A DNA stretch of 28,144 nt from a virus. The stretch spans positions 1-28,144 of the IMG/VR virus record IMGVR_UViG_3300022752_004854. One strand, 5' to 3'. The notes under the pieces were generated by a model. It had not been told where the DNA came from and searched no databases. It worked only from the letters and a program-made list of their open reading frames with translations. The translations under genes were made by a program, and so were the position numbers. Below, piece after piece: positions 8,150 through 15,751 of this stretch. Positions within the stretch are counted from its first letter, which is position 1. Every line of letters starts with the position of its first letter.

Positions 8150-8249
8150 GTGCTACGCTGTCTCAACAGCGATGGGATTAAAATGTATTAGAGCCTGACT
8201 CTAATGTACCCATGGTGGGATATTACTTTAAGTAATATTACCACAGCAC
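8150..8249 (+). ncRNA. Four-way-junction structured RNA candidate, about 100 nt
   Basis: Four helices fold with almost no unpaired junction bases. P1: GTGCT 8150-8154 with AGCAC 8245-8249. P2: CGCTGT 8156-8161 with ACAGCG 8166-8171 (loop CTCA). P3: ATGGG 8172-8176 with CCCAT 8209-8213, then TGTATTAGAG 8184-8193 with CTCTAATGTA 8199-8208 (two G-U pairs, loop CCTGA, 7-nt bulge on the left). P4: GTGG 8215-8218 with CCAC 8241-8244 and ATATTAC 8220-8226 with GTAATAT 8232-8238 (loop TTTAA). Only A8155 and G8214 are unpaired at the junction. A possible extended -10 (TGgTAAATT, 8138-8146) lies just upstream. It lacks hammerhead or glnA-riboswitch hallmarks and is not a tRNA. The palindromes could also work as DNA sites. 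Confidence 0.65.
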
Positions 8250-8261
8250 AGTAAAAAATGG

Positions 8262-8290
8262 TTGATCTTTAATGCAACCTAAACTATAAT
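8262..8290 (+). promoter_or_regulatory. Sigma70-type promoter of the porin gene
   Basis: TTGATC (8262-8267), 17-nt spacer, perfect TATAAT (8285-8290). Predicted start near 8297, leaving a leader of about 46 nt that holds AAGGAG (8327-8332), 10 nt before the ATG at 8343. Confidence 0.8.
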
Positions 8291-8342
8291 CACGCATCTT
8301 GCTTTGGAATATCCAAACAAGAAAACAAGGAGAAAAATAGTA

Positions 8343-9401
8343 ATGAACAAGAAAACTATCGCTTTAGGCGTGTTAGCAATTGCAGCAATTGTATTGTCTG
8401 TGATTTTTACTGGCACAGCTAGAGCTCAAACAACTGCTCCATCTGTTTCTATATACGGTAGACTGGATGCCGGTGCTCAGAGTTTTGACACTGGTTCAGA
8501 AACTGTGATTAGATCAAGTGAGGGAGCATACCTACCTAGCATATTGGGATTTCGAGGCAACTCGACAGACCTGGGTGGTGTAAAATTCAACTTCCAATTA
8601 GAAGGTGGATTGAAACCCAACACTGCTCAAATAGGTTCTACCACAACCACAGGAGCAATATTTGCTCGTGAAGCTTGGGTAGGAATCAGCGGCGCAGCTG
8701 GAGAAATTAGATTCGGTACAACCGATTTAACAGATGCCACTGAATTGGATACCATAGCTAGACAATTCGGCAAATTTGGTAACCATGCTGTGAACGGATC
8801 AGCTATCGAGATTGGAGAAGATGTGGGCAATGTAATGAAATACATTTCGCCAACCATCGGTGGATTCCAAGCACAATTGGGTTACTCAGGTAATGGAGTA
8901 TCGAACACCACTGACACCACTGCAGCTATCAAGGGTGGATCTTTGGTCTACAACAATGGTCCATTGAAAGCAGGTGTAGGATATGCAGCGAAAGATGGTG
9001 TTTCAGATGCAGCAAAAACCAATGCAAAGAGCATCGGTGGTCTTTATGACTTTGGAATAGCATCTGTGGGTGCCGCTTATGTTTACGGAGACAACTCCAC
9101 AACATCAACAGTGAAATCCACTGCTAACATGTACTCTGTGAAAGTGCCTCTAGACAAGAATGGCTTGTCTGCCTATGGTTTATACACCACTGCCAAAGAT
9201 GGTGCACAAACCACTGCCAATGAGGGCAAAGGTTACACCATCGGTTTAACCAAAGAGTTAGCACCAGGTGCAGTATTGTACGGTGCGTACAGTTGGGTTA
9301 ACAATGATGCAAACTCTGCCATGTATACGAACGGCATGTCAGCGCCAGCAGCAGGTAAAGATCCAAAACTTACTGTGGTTGGAGTATCATACCAGTTCTA
9401 A
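8343..9401 (+). CDS. Phage-encoded outer-membrane porin (betaproteobacterial general-porin type), 352 aa
   Basis: A trimeric-type beta-barrel porin that would be exported to the host outer membrane and let small solutes diffuse. The start is fixed by AAGGAG; an upstream in-frame ATG at 8304 is disfavoured. The signal peptide (residues 1-28) has a basic start, a long hydrophobic core and a cleavage site after ARA. The mature protein begins with SVSIYGRLDAG, the hallmark first strand of Neisseria/Burkholderia-type porins, followed by LGFRG, LGGVKFNFQLEGG and AREAWVGISG as in that family. It ends in YQF, the C-terminal Phe recognised by the BAM machinery. Single gene with its own strong promoter. 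Host-derived origin is likely, and it could alter permeability or surface receptors during infection. Confidence 0.9.
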   Translation: MNKKTIALGVLAIAAIVLSVIFTGTARAQTTAPSVSIYGRLDAGAQSFDTGSETVIRSSEGAYLPSILGFRGNSTDLGGVKFNFQLEGGLKPNTAQIGSTTTTGAIFAREAWVGISGAAGEIRFGTTDLTDATELDTIARQFGKFGNHAVNGSAIEIGEDVGNVMKYISPTIGGFQAQLGYSGNGVSNTTDTTAAIKGGSLVYNNGPLKAGVGYAAKDGVSDAAKTNAKSIGGLYDFGIASVGAAYVYGDNSTTSTVKSTANMYSVKVPLDKNGLSAYGLYTTAKDGAQTTANEGKGYTIGLTKELAPGAVLYGAYSWVNNDANSAMYTNGMSAPAAGKDPKLTVVGVSYQF

Positions 9402-9413
9402 GGAACGGTTTTT

Positions 9414-9449
9414 AACATTGGGCGGGGTCATTGACTTTCGCCCAGTGTT
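9414..9449 (+). other. Stable hairpin after the porin gene, enclosing the -35 of the next promoter
   Basis: AACATTGGGCG (9414-9424) pairs with CGCCCAGTGTT (9439-9449) over 11 bp with one G-U, around a 14-nt loop containing TTGACT. No T run follows, so it is probably a 3'-end stabiliser or an operator-like palindrome rather than a classic terminator. Confidence 0.55.
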
Positions 9450-9459
9450 GTAGTACAAT
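9431..9459 (+). promoter_or_regulatory. Sigma70-type promoter of the 9513 operon
   Basis: TTGACT (9431-9436), 17-nt spacer, TACAAT (9454-9459); each box has one mismatch to consensus. Predicted start near 9466, followed by AGGAG (9501-9505) before the ATG at 9513. Confidence 0.75.
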
Positions 9460-9512
9460 AAAGTTTATACAGATAATTACAATATCAATGATGACCGAGC
9501 AGGAGATCCACA

Positions 9513-9713
9513 ATGGGCATACACTACACATACAAGTCACAGAGTGGCGAGCGAAACCTGCGCAAACAGCAGAAACAAGAAGAGTTGCGTAGACGCAGCG
9601 ACCAAAGAAAGCAATCGAAAGAACAGACAGAACCCACACCAGATGTTTATGTGGTACCAGACAATGAAGTGGTAACACTGGATCATCTAACCAATCCGGA
9701 TCTTAAAAAGTGA
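9513..9713 (+). CDS. Small charged protein, 66 aa
   Basis: Well supported by AGGAG 7 nt before its ATG and by a near-consensus promoter upstream. Residues 10-42 are dominated by Arg, Lys, Gln and Glu and would form a highly charged helix. The C-terminal third is acidic (PDVYVVPDNEVVTLDHL). No family recognised. Its stop overlaps the GTG start of the radical SAM gene (GTGA), so the two are coupled; it may be a partner or substrate of that enzyme, though it lacks an obvious cleavable leader-core layout. Confidence 0.7.
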   Translation: MGIHYTYKSQSGERNLRKQQKQEELRRRSDQRKQSKEQTEPTPDVYVVPDNEVVTLDHLTNPDLKK

Positions 9714-10762
9714 TTGATTCGAGACTGTTTGAACACTATCAAATAGACATTAACAAGGACCTAGGCATGACGAAAAGATGTCCTAGGCCCTTCGACACAC
9801 TGCTGATCAACAAACAGGGCAGTTGTTATCTGTGCGAATGCACAGCATGGTTACCACAGAGTGTGGGCAACATACAAACCAAGAGCATAGAAGAAATATT
9901 GAACAGCGGTATTGCTGCTGCATTGAGAGGCTCTATCTCTGATGGTTCCTACAGATATTGCAATGAGAAGCAGTGTTCTTATCTGTTGGATGCTCGAGAT
10001 GCTGCTCCGTGGCCACTAACACTGCCCACCGAACAAATACGTAATATAAGATTGGCTATCGATGATTCTTGCAATCTCAGTTGTCCCAGTTGCAGAGTTA
10101 AAAAAATATTTTTAAGCTCAGGACGATCTTTAAAAATTCGCATGGACATGGCTGATACTGTGTTAGCATATCTGCAATCACAATCACATCCTATTCATGT
10201 GCATATAGGTTCAGACGGCGATCCTTTTGCCAGTCTTGTGTATCGACATTTCATGAGAAGAGCAGAGGATATGTCACACCTATCATTCAGTATACAAACC
10301 AATGGCTTGCTGATTCGACAGATGCATCACAGAATAAAAAACATATTCTCAAGATTGCGAACTCTCAATGTCAGCATCGATGGTGCTACCAAACACACCT
10401 ATGAGCGGTTAAGACAGGGAGGATCCCACGCAAAGATACTGGATAATCTTGCTTGCATAAAAGAAATAAAAAAACAATATGGTTTTGAATTTATTCTGCA
10501 TGTGGTGGTGCAGAAGGACAACTATCATGAAATGGAACAGATGGTGGATCTGGCCGAGCAGTATGGTGCTGACAGAATTTGGTTCAATAGAATTACCAAT
10601 TGGAACACTCATGCTAATTTTGCAGAGCTGGATGTGGTTGACGAGAACAATACACAGCACCCTCAATATCTAGAGATGCTGTCTAAAATAAAACATCGAG
10701 CAGCCGGGTACGATCAAAGATTTATAGAAATGCCCACACTGGTCAGCAAGACTTTTAAATAA
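9710..10762 (+). CDS. Radical SAM protein with N-terminal twitch/SPASM-like Fe-S domain, 350 aa
   Basis: A radical SAM enzyme binds a [4Fe-4S] cluster and cleaves S-adenosylmethionine to make a radical on its substrate. The cluster motif CX3CX2C is C121-C125-C128 in DDSCNLSCPSC. Before it lies a cysteine-rich auxiliary domain: C24 in CPRPFDTL, then C39, C42 and C44 in GSCYLCEC, and C84 and C89. The phrase VGNIQTKSIEEIL is typical of SPASM/twitch proteins. Here the auxiliary domain precedes the core, as in the N-terminal-twitch radical SAM group. Start is GTG overlapping the previous stop; an internal ATG at 9767 is an alternative. Substrate unknown. Confidence 0.85.
   Translation: MIDSRLFEHYQIDINKDLGMTKRCPRPFDTLLINKQGSCYLCECTAWLPQSVGNIQTKSIEEILNSGIAAALRGSISDGSYRYCNEKQCSYLLDARDAAPWPLTLPTEQIRNIRLAIDDSCNLSCPSCRVKKIFLSSGRSLKIRMDMADTVLAYLQSQSHPIHVHIGSDGDPFASLVYRHFMRRAEDMSHLSFSIQTNGLLIRQMHHRIKNIFSRLRTLNVSIDGATKHTYERLRQGGSHAKILDNLACIKEIKKQYGFEFILHVVVQKDNYHEMEQMVDLAEQYGADRIWFNRITNWNTHANFAELDVVDENNTQHPQYLEMLSKIKHRAAGYDQRFIEMPTLVSKTFK
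10754..10761 (+). promoter_or_regulatory. Late-type promoter box TTTAAATA
   Basis: One mismatch from the late consensus; lies over the stop of the radical SAM gene, 5 nt before the ATG at 10767. Weak on its own. Confidence 0.3.
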
Positions 10763-10766
10763 ACAT

Positions 10767-11327
10767 ATGAAACCATTCCATCCACTGACCTGTCATTCGC
10801 TATCGGAAATACAACAACAGGTGCTGCTGTGGATACAATCAAAAAATCCTGCAGTGTTGACCAGCAATCGTTTATGGAACAAAATTAACACTTCTGATCT
10901 AGTAAAGTCCTGTCCTGCACTGATACAATATTGTCAATCACTGGATTTAAAAATACGTGAAGTGGCTCTAACAATCGTTAATGCAAAAGAAGATGCAGAC
11001 CTGCACATCGACGAGTTACCGGTCACTGCCAAGATCAACATACCCATACTGAACACTGAGCATACTTTTAATAGATGGTATGAGATACCTGCAGAGCTAT
11101 TGGCAGCAACACAGCCCGTAATAAATGAGTTTGGAAAAAAATATTACACTTTTAAAAATGTAGATTACTCAAAATTACGATTGTTAGGGGAAATAGAGTT
11201 ACTAACTCCTGTGGTGTTTAACAGTCAGATAGCACACAACATTGTGTTGGACGAAGATTGTCGTTTTCCTAGAATTGTGCTGTCTTGTACTTTCTTTAAA
11301 GAACCGCTGTATCTTTTAGAAGATTAA
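10767..11327 (+). CDS. Putative Fe(II)/2-oxoglutarate oxygenase-like protein, 186 aa
   Basis: The pattern of a double-stranded beta-helix oxygenase can be seen: H80-x-D82 in DLHIDELP, a KINIPILNTE strand, then H157 in SQIAHNIV and R169 in FPRIVLSCTF, matching the HxD...H...R layout in which two His and one Asp hold iron and the Arg binds 2-oxoglutarate. The N-terminal 70 residues are helical and unassigned. Starts 4 bp after the radical SAM gene on the same strand and is probably co-expressed. Convergent with the next gene, with a 4-bp overlap. Hydroxylation of a peptide or small molecule is plausible but unproven. Confidence 0.55.
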   Translation: MKPFHPLTCHSLSEIQQQVLLWIQSKNPAVLTSNRLWNKINTSDLVKSCPALIQYCQSLDLKIREVALTIVNAKEDADLHIDELPVTAKINIPILNTEHTFNRWYEIPAELLAATQPVINEFGKKYYTFKNVDYSKLRLLGEIELLTPVVFNSQIAHNIVLDEDCRFPRIVLSCTFFKEPLYLLED

Positions 11328-12421
11328 AAGTTTTTCATGCCTTGCTCGTTTAGATAGGTGCTCATTATCTCTCGAAGAGTATTTTTATCTCTAGACTTAG
11401 GTGCACACAATCCACAAGAACAACGATTGGCTCGACATTGTATCACAGGAAACTCTCCTTTTGCTAACATAGTGTCTACTCTATTAATGTATTCATCCAT
11501 GTTGTCCATGGTGGCCAATGGTCCCAGTGTGCCTTTTATGGTATTGTGACAATCTCTGTTGGAATAAAATTCTCGAGTCATGGAATTGGCTGTAAGAAAG
11601 AACCAACTCACACTGCAGTACCATCCATTGAAGTTTACTTCTTGTGGAAAATAGTTGTGTGTTTCTTTTATGTTTCTATCAAAACACATCTTTCTTCCTC
11701 CGCAACAGGCTCGGCCAGCTCCAGATAATTTTTGTAGTTTTTCTTCTTTTAAATCAATGTTATAAAATGTTTTTAGGTATTCTACTTGTTCTCGATTGTA
11801 AAAATATGGTCCTTCCAGTATTTTAGGACGAAATATTATTTTTTCTTCTTTGCACCACTCTATAAAAGCAACACAGTCTTGCCAATACTCCGGTTGATTG
11901 TGCATCAGCACCACCATGTCATAGTTTACACGAGTGTCTCTCATGTAGATTAAATTATTTTTTACATTCTGTTTTAATTTGTCTGGTCCTTCAGAATGAT
12001 AACTGACTGTGATACCTTCAATATTATCACAAACATATTTCCATTTTTCCAGAGGACTGGTAGCATTGGTGGTTAATCTTCTATTAAGATGCCAACGATC
12101 TTGATAGGGTTTATACAGTTCCGATGATGCTGTTAGAATGCGTTCCATTTCAGGGTGATATAGAACCTCGCCGCCCAATAGATTCATTATGGCAGTTTTG
12201 GATTTTTCTTTTTTATACTTGGAAATTACATCCACATAACGATACATCTGCTCCAACATCTTTAAGCAGTCATCCACAGGAGGATGTGGTATTTTATTAT
12301 TGTGTCCCCAATCTGTGGAACAATAAGAACAATCATAATTACACTTCAATGTAACTTTCCAATCCAACAGTATACTCATAGTTTGGGCTGGTAGATAAGC
12401 AGGCTCTATGGTTTGTATCAT
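11324..12421 (-). CDS. Radical SAM protein with C-terminal cysteine-rich domain, 365 aa
   Basis: The radical SAM motif is near the N-terminus, C27-C31-C34 in KCNYDCSYC, followed by the LLGGEVLYHP segment (the GGE motif that contacts SAM). Unlike the other four radical SAM proteins in the window, the auxiliary cysteines are C-terminal: GRACCGGRKMC around residues 235-245 and CRANRCSCGLC at 329-339, a SPASM-like arrangement for extra Fe-S clusters. The ATG at 12421 follows a late-type AATAAATA box. It faces away from the SDR gene across a 47-bp divergent region. Substrate unknown. Confidence 0.85.
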   Translation of the reverse strand: MIQTIEPAYLPAQTMSILLDWKVTLKCNYDCSYCSTDWGHNNKIPHPPVDDCLKMLEQMYRYVDVISKYKKEKSKTAIMNLLGGEVLYHPEMERILTASSELYKPYQDRWHLNRRLTTNATSPLEKWKYVCDNIEGITVSYHSEGPDKLKQNVKNNLIYMRDTRVNYDMVVLMHNQPEYWQDCVAFIEWCKEEKIIFRPKILEGPYFYNREQVEYLKTFYNIDLKEEKLQKLSGAGRACCGGRKMCFDRNIKETHNYFPQEVNFNGWYCSVSWFFLTANSMTREFYSNRDCHNTIKGTLGPLATMDNMDEYINRVDTMLAKGEFPVIQCRANRCSCGLCAPKSRDKNTLREIMSTYLNEQGMKNF

Positions 12422-12430
12422 GATTGAAAA

Positions 12431-12438
12431 TATTTATT
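12431..12438 (-). promoter_or_regulatory. Late-type promoter box AATAAATA (minus)
   Basis: Read on the minus strand, 9 nt before the ATG at 12421. Forms a divergent pair with the box at 12454. Confidence 0.5.
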
Positions 12439-12453
12439 GGCTACATTTTTGTC

Positions 12454-12461
12454 TGTAAATA
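12454..12461 (+). promoter_or_regulatory. Late-type promoter box TGTAAATA
   Basis: One mismatch from TATAAATA, 7 nt before the ATG at 12469, the same spacing as at 4043. Confidence 0.45.
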
Positions 12462-12468
12462 ACTGATA

Positions 12469-13032
12469 ATGAAAATCGCTATAACAGGACATACCGGTGG
12501 TATTGGTAAATCTTTTTCTAAATCTCTTGCTGCTCGTGGACACGAAATTATTGGTATAAGTCGCAGTGGAGGAGAGAATATTCGAAGAATTGAACACACT
12601 GCTTCCATTATAGAACCCTGTGATCTGTTTATAAACAATGCACAATCTATGTTTGCCCAAACAGAATTATTGTATGAAGTTTGGAAAAGATGGCAAGGAC
12701 AAAAAAAATATATTTGGAATATCAGCACAGCAATGACACAGTCTCCAATTAACTCTGCTCCGGATGGACAGGATGATATTGCTATGAGTTTATATCGAAT
12801 ACAGAAATTATCATTAGAGGAAGCATCTAAACAACTGAGTCATAAGAATGTTTGGCCCAGTATATCTGTCATACGTCCGGGCGGTGTGGCCACACAAAAA
12901 GAATGGAACAACGAAAACAAACAAGATGTTGATGAGTGGACCAAATCTGTCATTGATATTTTTACTGCTCATCCTAATACTCACATACCAGACATATCCG
13001 TAACATATAGAAAAACAAAACTAGAGCTGTAA
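12469..13032 (+). CDS. Short-chain dehydrogenase/reductase, 187 aa
   Basis: An NAD(P)-dependent oxidoreductase of the SDR family. The Rossmann motif TGHTGGIG (6-13) binds the cofactor, INNAQ (56-59) is the NNAG equivalent, Ser86 in NISTAM and the YRIQK motif (Y109, K113) supply the catalytic residues, and VIRPGGVAT is the post-catalytic proline segment. At 187 residues it is shorter than the usual 240-260, having lost loops and the C-terminal substrate region, but keeps every core motif. Stop and next start overlap (TAATG), coupling it to the following radical SAM gene, so both probably act on the same substrate. Confidence 0.85.
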   Translation: MKIAITGHTGGIGKSFSKSLAARGHEIIGISRSGGENIRRIEHTASIIEPCDLFINNAQSMFAQTELLYEVWKRWQGQKKYIWNISTAMTQSPINSAPDGQDDIAMSLYRIQKLSLEEASKQLSHKNVWPSISVIRPGGVATQKEWNNENKQDVDEWTKSVIDIFTAHPNTHIPDISVTYRKTKLEL

Positions 13033-14174
13033 TGGACGCTAAGAATTATATAAAAAATAAAAGCTTCTGTCCTTTGCCGTGGACAGGATTTATTGTGCAT
13101 CAAAACGGAGATGTAAGAAATTGCGTGTTGAGCAAAAGCAAAATAGGCAATCTCAAAGACAATTCTATACAAGAAATAGTCAATGGAGAAAAAAATAATG
13201 AGATTAAAAAACAAATGTTATCCAATAATAAACCAAAGAGTTGTGACGGTTGTTATCGATTAGAAGAAAACAAAAACAGTTTTGATATTGTTAGTCAAAG
13301 AATATATTATCTTAAAGAGTTAAAATCAGTAGATCCTACTCTATATAATTCTGTAAACAATTTTAATTTGCATACAGTGGATCTAAGATGGACTAACCAA
13401 TGTAATCAAGCCTGTGTGTATTGTGGTCCACACAATAGTAGCATGTGGGTAAAAGAGATTGGCAGTGAAGATCTCATGAGCCAAGAGAAAAAACAACAAC
13501 TAAAAGAATATGTTTTTGCCAATGTTAAAAATTTAAAAAATGTTTATCTTGCTGGCGGAGAACCATTATTGATGAACGAGAACCAAGAGTTTTTAGAATT
13601 ACTAATGAAAGAAAATCCAAATGTAACACTAAGAGTTAATACTAATCTATCTGCTACAGAAACCAAAGTGGGCAGAATGATTAAACAGTTTAAAAATGTA
13701 CATTGGATTGTGAGTGTGGAATCTACAGGTGCAGCATATGATTATATTAGATACGGTGGTTCATGGAACGCATTTTGTAACAATCTTGAAGAGTTAAAAA
13801 ACACAACAGATCATAAAATTTCATTCAACATGTTATACTTTGTTTTAAATTATATTAAATTATTTGATTGCGTGGATTTTTTAAGAAGTGCAGGGTTCCA
13901 TGAAAATTCTTTTGTTATTGGTCCTCTGTATGGGCCAGAGTATCTAAATATTTTAAATCTACCACAAGAAAAAATAGATCAAGCAAAAAAGATATTAGAG
14001 GATAGAATACAAAGTAAACCTGGTTATTTTTTACAGGACAGTTATTCAAATCTATTAAAATACTTAGACACGACTTATGAAAAAAATCTACAAAGTACAT
14101 TTGATGGGTTGGCTAAATTAGATACAAGAAGAAAATTAGACAGTAAAAAAATATTTGGAGAAGTGTATGATTAA
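13032..14174 (+). CDS. N-terminal-twitch radical SAM protein, 380 aa
   Basis: The radical SAM cluster motif is C124-C128-C131 (QCNQACVYC), followed by the YLAGGEPLL segment that binds the SAM methionine part. An N-terminal Fe-S domain precedes it: C13 in CPLPWTGFIV, C31 after NGDVRN, then C71 and C74 (SCDGC), with the IGNLKDNSIQEIV phrase typical of twitch/SPASM domains. No C-terminal cysteine cluster is seen. The gene is coupled to the SDR upstream and overlaps the sulfotransferase-like gene by 8 bp, forming a four-gene run (SDR, radical SAM, sulfotransferase-like, radical SAM). Substrate unknown. Confidence 0.87.
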   Translation: MDAKNYIKNKSFCPLPWTGFIVHQNGDVRNCVLSKSKIGNLKDNSIQEIVNGEKNNEIKKQMLSNNKPKSCDGCYRLEENKNSFDIVSQRIYYLKELKSVDPTLYNSVNNFNLHTVDLRWTNQCNQACVYCGPHNSSMWVKEIGSEDLMSQEKKQQLKEYVFANVKNLKNVYLAGGEPLLMNENQEFLELLMKENPNVTLRVNTNLSATETKVGRMIKQFKNVHWIVSVESTGAAYDYIRYGGSWNAFCNNLEELKNTTDHKISFNMLYFVLNYIKLFDCVDFLRSAGFHENSFVIGPLYGPEYLNILNLPQEKIDQAKKILEDRIQSKPGYFLQDSYSNLLKYLDTTYEKNLQSTFDGLAKLDTRRKLDSKKIFGEVYD

Positions 14175-14739
14175 AGTTGTGGAATTGTTGCCTGGCAAAT
14201 TTGTTCTTCCAATATTTAAAAATGGGTTATCCAGCATAGAAGCCTATGCCAAAGAAAAAAACATTAAATGGGTAATCAATGAACAACTTAAAAATATAGA
14301 CACAATAACTGTATTTTTACGAGAACCTGCAGAACGTTTTGTATCTGGAGTACACAGTTTTATAGAGTTTGAAAAAAGAAAAAATAAAGAGCTAGATTAT
14401 AACACAATGTTGTATTGTATAGAGAACCATTCTGTACGTAATGAACACTTCATGCCACAGTTTTTCTTTTTAAAAAATCTCACAAAATATTTTACTGGAT
14501 TGGTAGACTTGCGAGGAGTAAGTGAACTTAAAGAGTGGATACCAAATAGAAACAAACCTGCAATACCAGACATAACCAATGAGCAAAAAGAAAGAGTATC
14601 TAAAATCAAATACGAAGATTTAAAATATGACAATTTACTTTTTGAAAGACACATGTATAAGATTGCTGATACCTTTTATGTTAGTAAAAAAATAAACATA
14701 AGATCGTTGGTTGCAGAGATTGAATATGCACTGTCCTAG
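14167..14739 (+). CDS. Sulfotransferase-family-like protein, 190 aa
   Basis: Two PAPS-binding signatures of sulfotransferases are visible: the 5'-phosphosulfate loop in LPIFKNGLSSI (residues 13-23) and the 3'-phosphate motif in FLREPAERFVSG (about 50-61). Such enzymes move a sulfo group from PAPS to a sugar, lipid or protein hydroxyl. The protein is short (typical 250-300 aa). A TTG at 14155 could extend the frame, but ATG 14167 has GGAGAAG just upstream and is preferred. Overlaps the neighbouring radical SAM genes on both sides, so it is tightly coupled. It may be a divergent or reduced member; activity is inferred. Confidence 0.68.
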   Translation: MIKVVELLPGKFVLPIFKNGLSSIEAYAKEKNIKWVINEQLKNIDTITVFLREPAERFVSGVHSFIEFEKRKNKELDYNTMLYCIENHSVRNEHFMPQFFFLKNLTKYFTGLVDLRGVSELKEWIPNRNKPAIPDITNEQKERVSKIKYEDLKYDNLLFERHMYKIADTFYVSKKINIRSLVAEIEYALS

Positions 14740-15751
14740 ACTCGATCATTTCGCTAGAATAAATCACAATGGTAAGATTGGCAAATGTGGACACATGACT
14801 GGAGCAAAAGAATTTGATTCTTTTGATGAAATGCAAAATAGCTCATGGTTAAAAAACATAAAAGAAAAAATGCAAGATCAACAGTGGCCTGCTGAATGTG
14901 TGCGTTGCCGAATGACTGAAGAGTCTACTAATACCAGCATACGTTTGGATATGATAGAGAGAGATAGAATATTAAGTGCGATTAAAAAAGATTATCTAAT
15001 AGTTGGGGGAGTATTGGATAATATTTGTAACAGTGCTTGTCAAACTTGCCACAGCGGGCTTAGTACCAAGATAGGTAGCCTGTCTTCTAAAGATTATGAG
15101 AAGGTCAACAACTATGAAACATTTTTTACTTTTCCCCAAGATAGAATTTGTGAAGTAGATGTCAACGGAGGAGAACCTACTGCCAGTCCTAACTATAAAA
15201 AATTATTAAAGAATCTACCAAAGTCTGTAAAAATTGTAAGAATCAATACCAACGGTTCAAAAGTTATTGCAGAGTTAGAAGAGTTACTATCTCAAGGCAT
15301 ACGAGTAATTGTTACTTTAAGTTTTGATGGTGTGGGTAATGTGCATAACTATGTGAGATGGCCTGTGCTTTGGGAAAACTTTAATAGTAATGTAAAAAAA
15401 TATATTACACTAAGAGAAACATATTCCAATTTAAGATTAAACTTTTGGACCACTGTAAGCTCTTTGAATGTAGGAGATTTAAAAAATATTATCGATTACG
15501 CAACACAACAACAAATAGATCATGCATATGGTTTTTGTATTAGACCCGATGTGTTGGACATCAGACACGAGAACAAATTAACCGTAGCTGCTAAAGAATC
15601 TTTATCCAAAATAGATAACGAGTTATTAAATTCTATTGCAAATAAATGCGGTTCTTTTAAAAAGAACAATGATACAGAATTAAAAAAATTTATTTCTTCT
15701 CAAGACGCTTTAAGAAATATTGATTATAAAATTTATTTTAACGAAGTTTAG
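14726..15751 (+). CDS. N-terminal-twitch radical SAM protein, 341 aa
   Basis: Radical SAM motif C101-C105-C108 (ICNSACQTC), followed by VNGGEPTASP (GGE motif). The N-terminal auxiliary Fe-S domain has C3 (CPRLDHFARI), C21 (NGKIGKC), C58 and C61 (ECVRC), the same layout as the proteins at 13032 and 25415. The ATG at 14726 lies inside the previous gene (14-bp overlap) after a GAG-containing purine stretch; a TTG at 14711 is less likely. Its 3' end overlaps by 14 bp the convergent SGNH-hydrolase gene. Similarity in layout suggests a paralogous set acting on related substrates. Confidence 0.87.
   Translation: MHCPRLDHFARINHNGKIGKCGHMTGAKEFDSFDEMQNSSWLKNIKEKMQDQQWPAECVRCRMTEESTNTSIRLDMIERDRILSAIKKDYLIVGGVLDNICNSACQTCHSGLSTKIGSLSSKDYEKVNNYETFFTFPQDRICEVDVNGGEPTASPNYKKLLKNLPKSVKIVRINTNGSKVIAELEELLSQGIRVIVTLSFDGVGNVHNYVRWPVLWENFNSNVKKYITLRETYSNLRLNFWTTVSSLNVGDLKNIIDYATQQQIDHAYGFCIRPDVLDIRHENKLTVAAKESLSKIDNELLNSIANKCGSFKKNNDTELKKFISSQDALRNIDYKIYFNEV

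Noticed and set aside
8150-8249. Hammerhead ribozyme, glutamine riboswitch or degenerate tRNA
   Set aside because: No CUGAUGA/GAAA core, no glnA consensus blocks, and the arm lengths do not fit a tRNA.
8304-8342. Upstream in-frame ATG for the porin giving 13 extra residues
   Set aside because: AAGGAG sits before the ATG at 8343, and the extra residues would spoil the signal peptide.
9414-9449. Rho-independent terminator of the porin gene
   Set aside because: The stem is strong but no T run follows on either strand; kept only as a hairpin.
9268-9678. Overlapping open frames on both strands at the porin 3' end
   Set aside because: Shadows of the porin and of the 66-aa gene; no ribosome binding site or domain.
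11358-12354. Plus-strand frames opposite the radical SAM gene
   Set aside because: Shadow frames; the minus-strand protein has clear CX3CX2C and GGE motifs.
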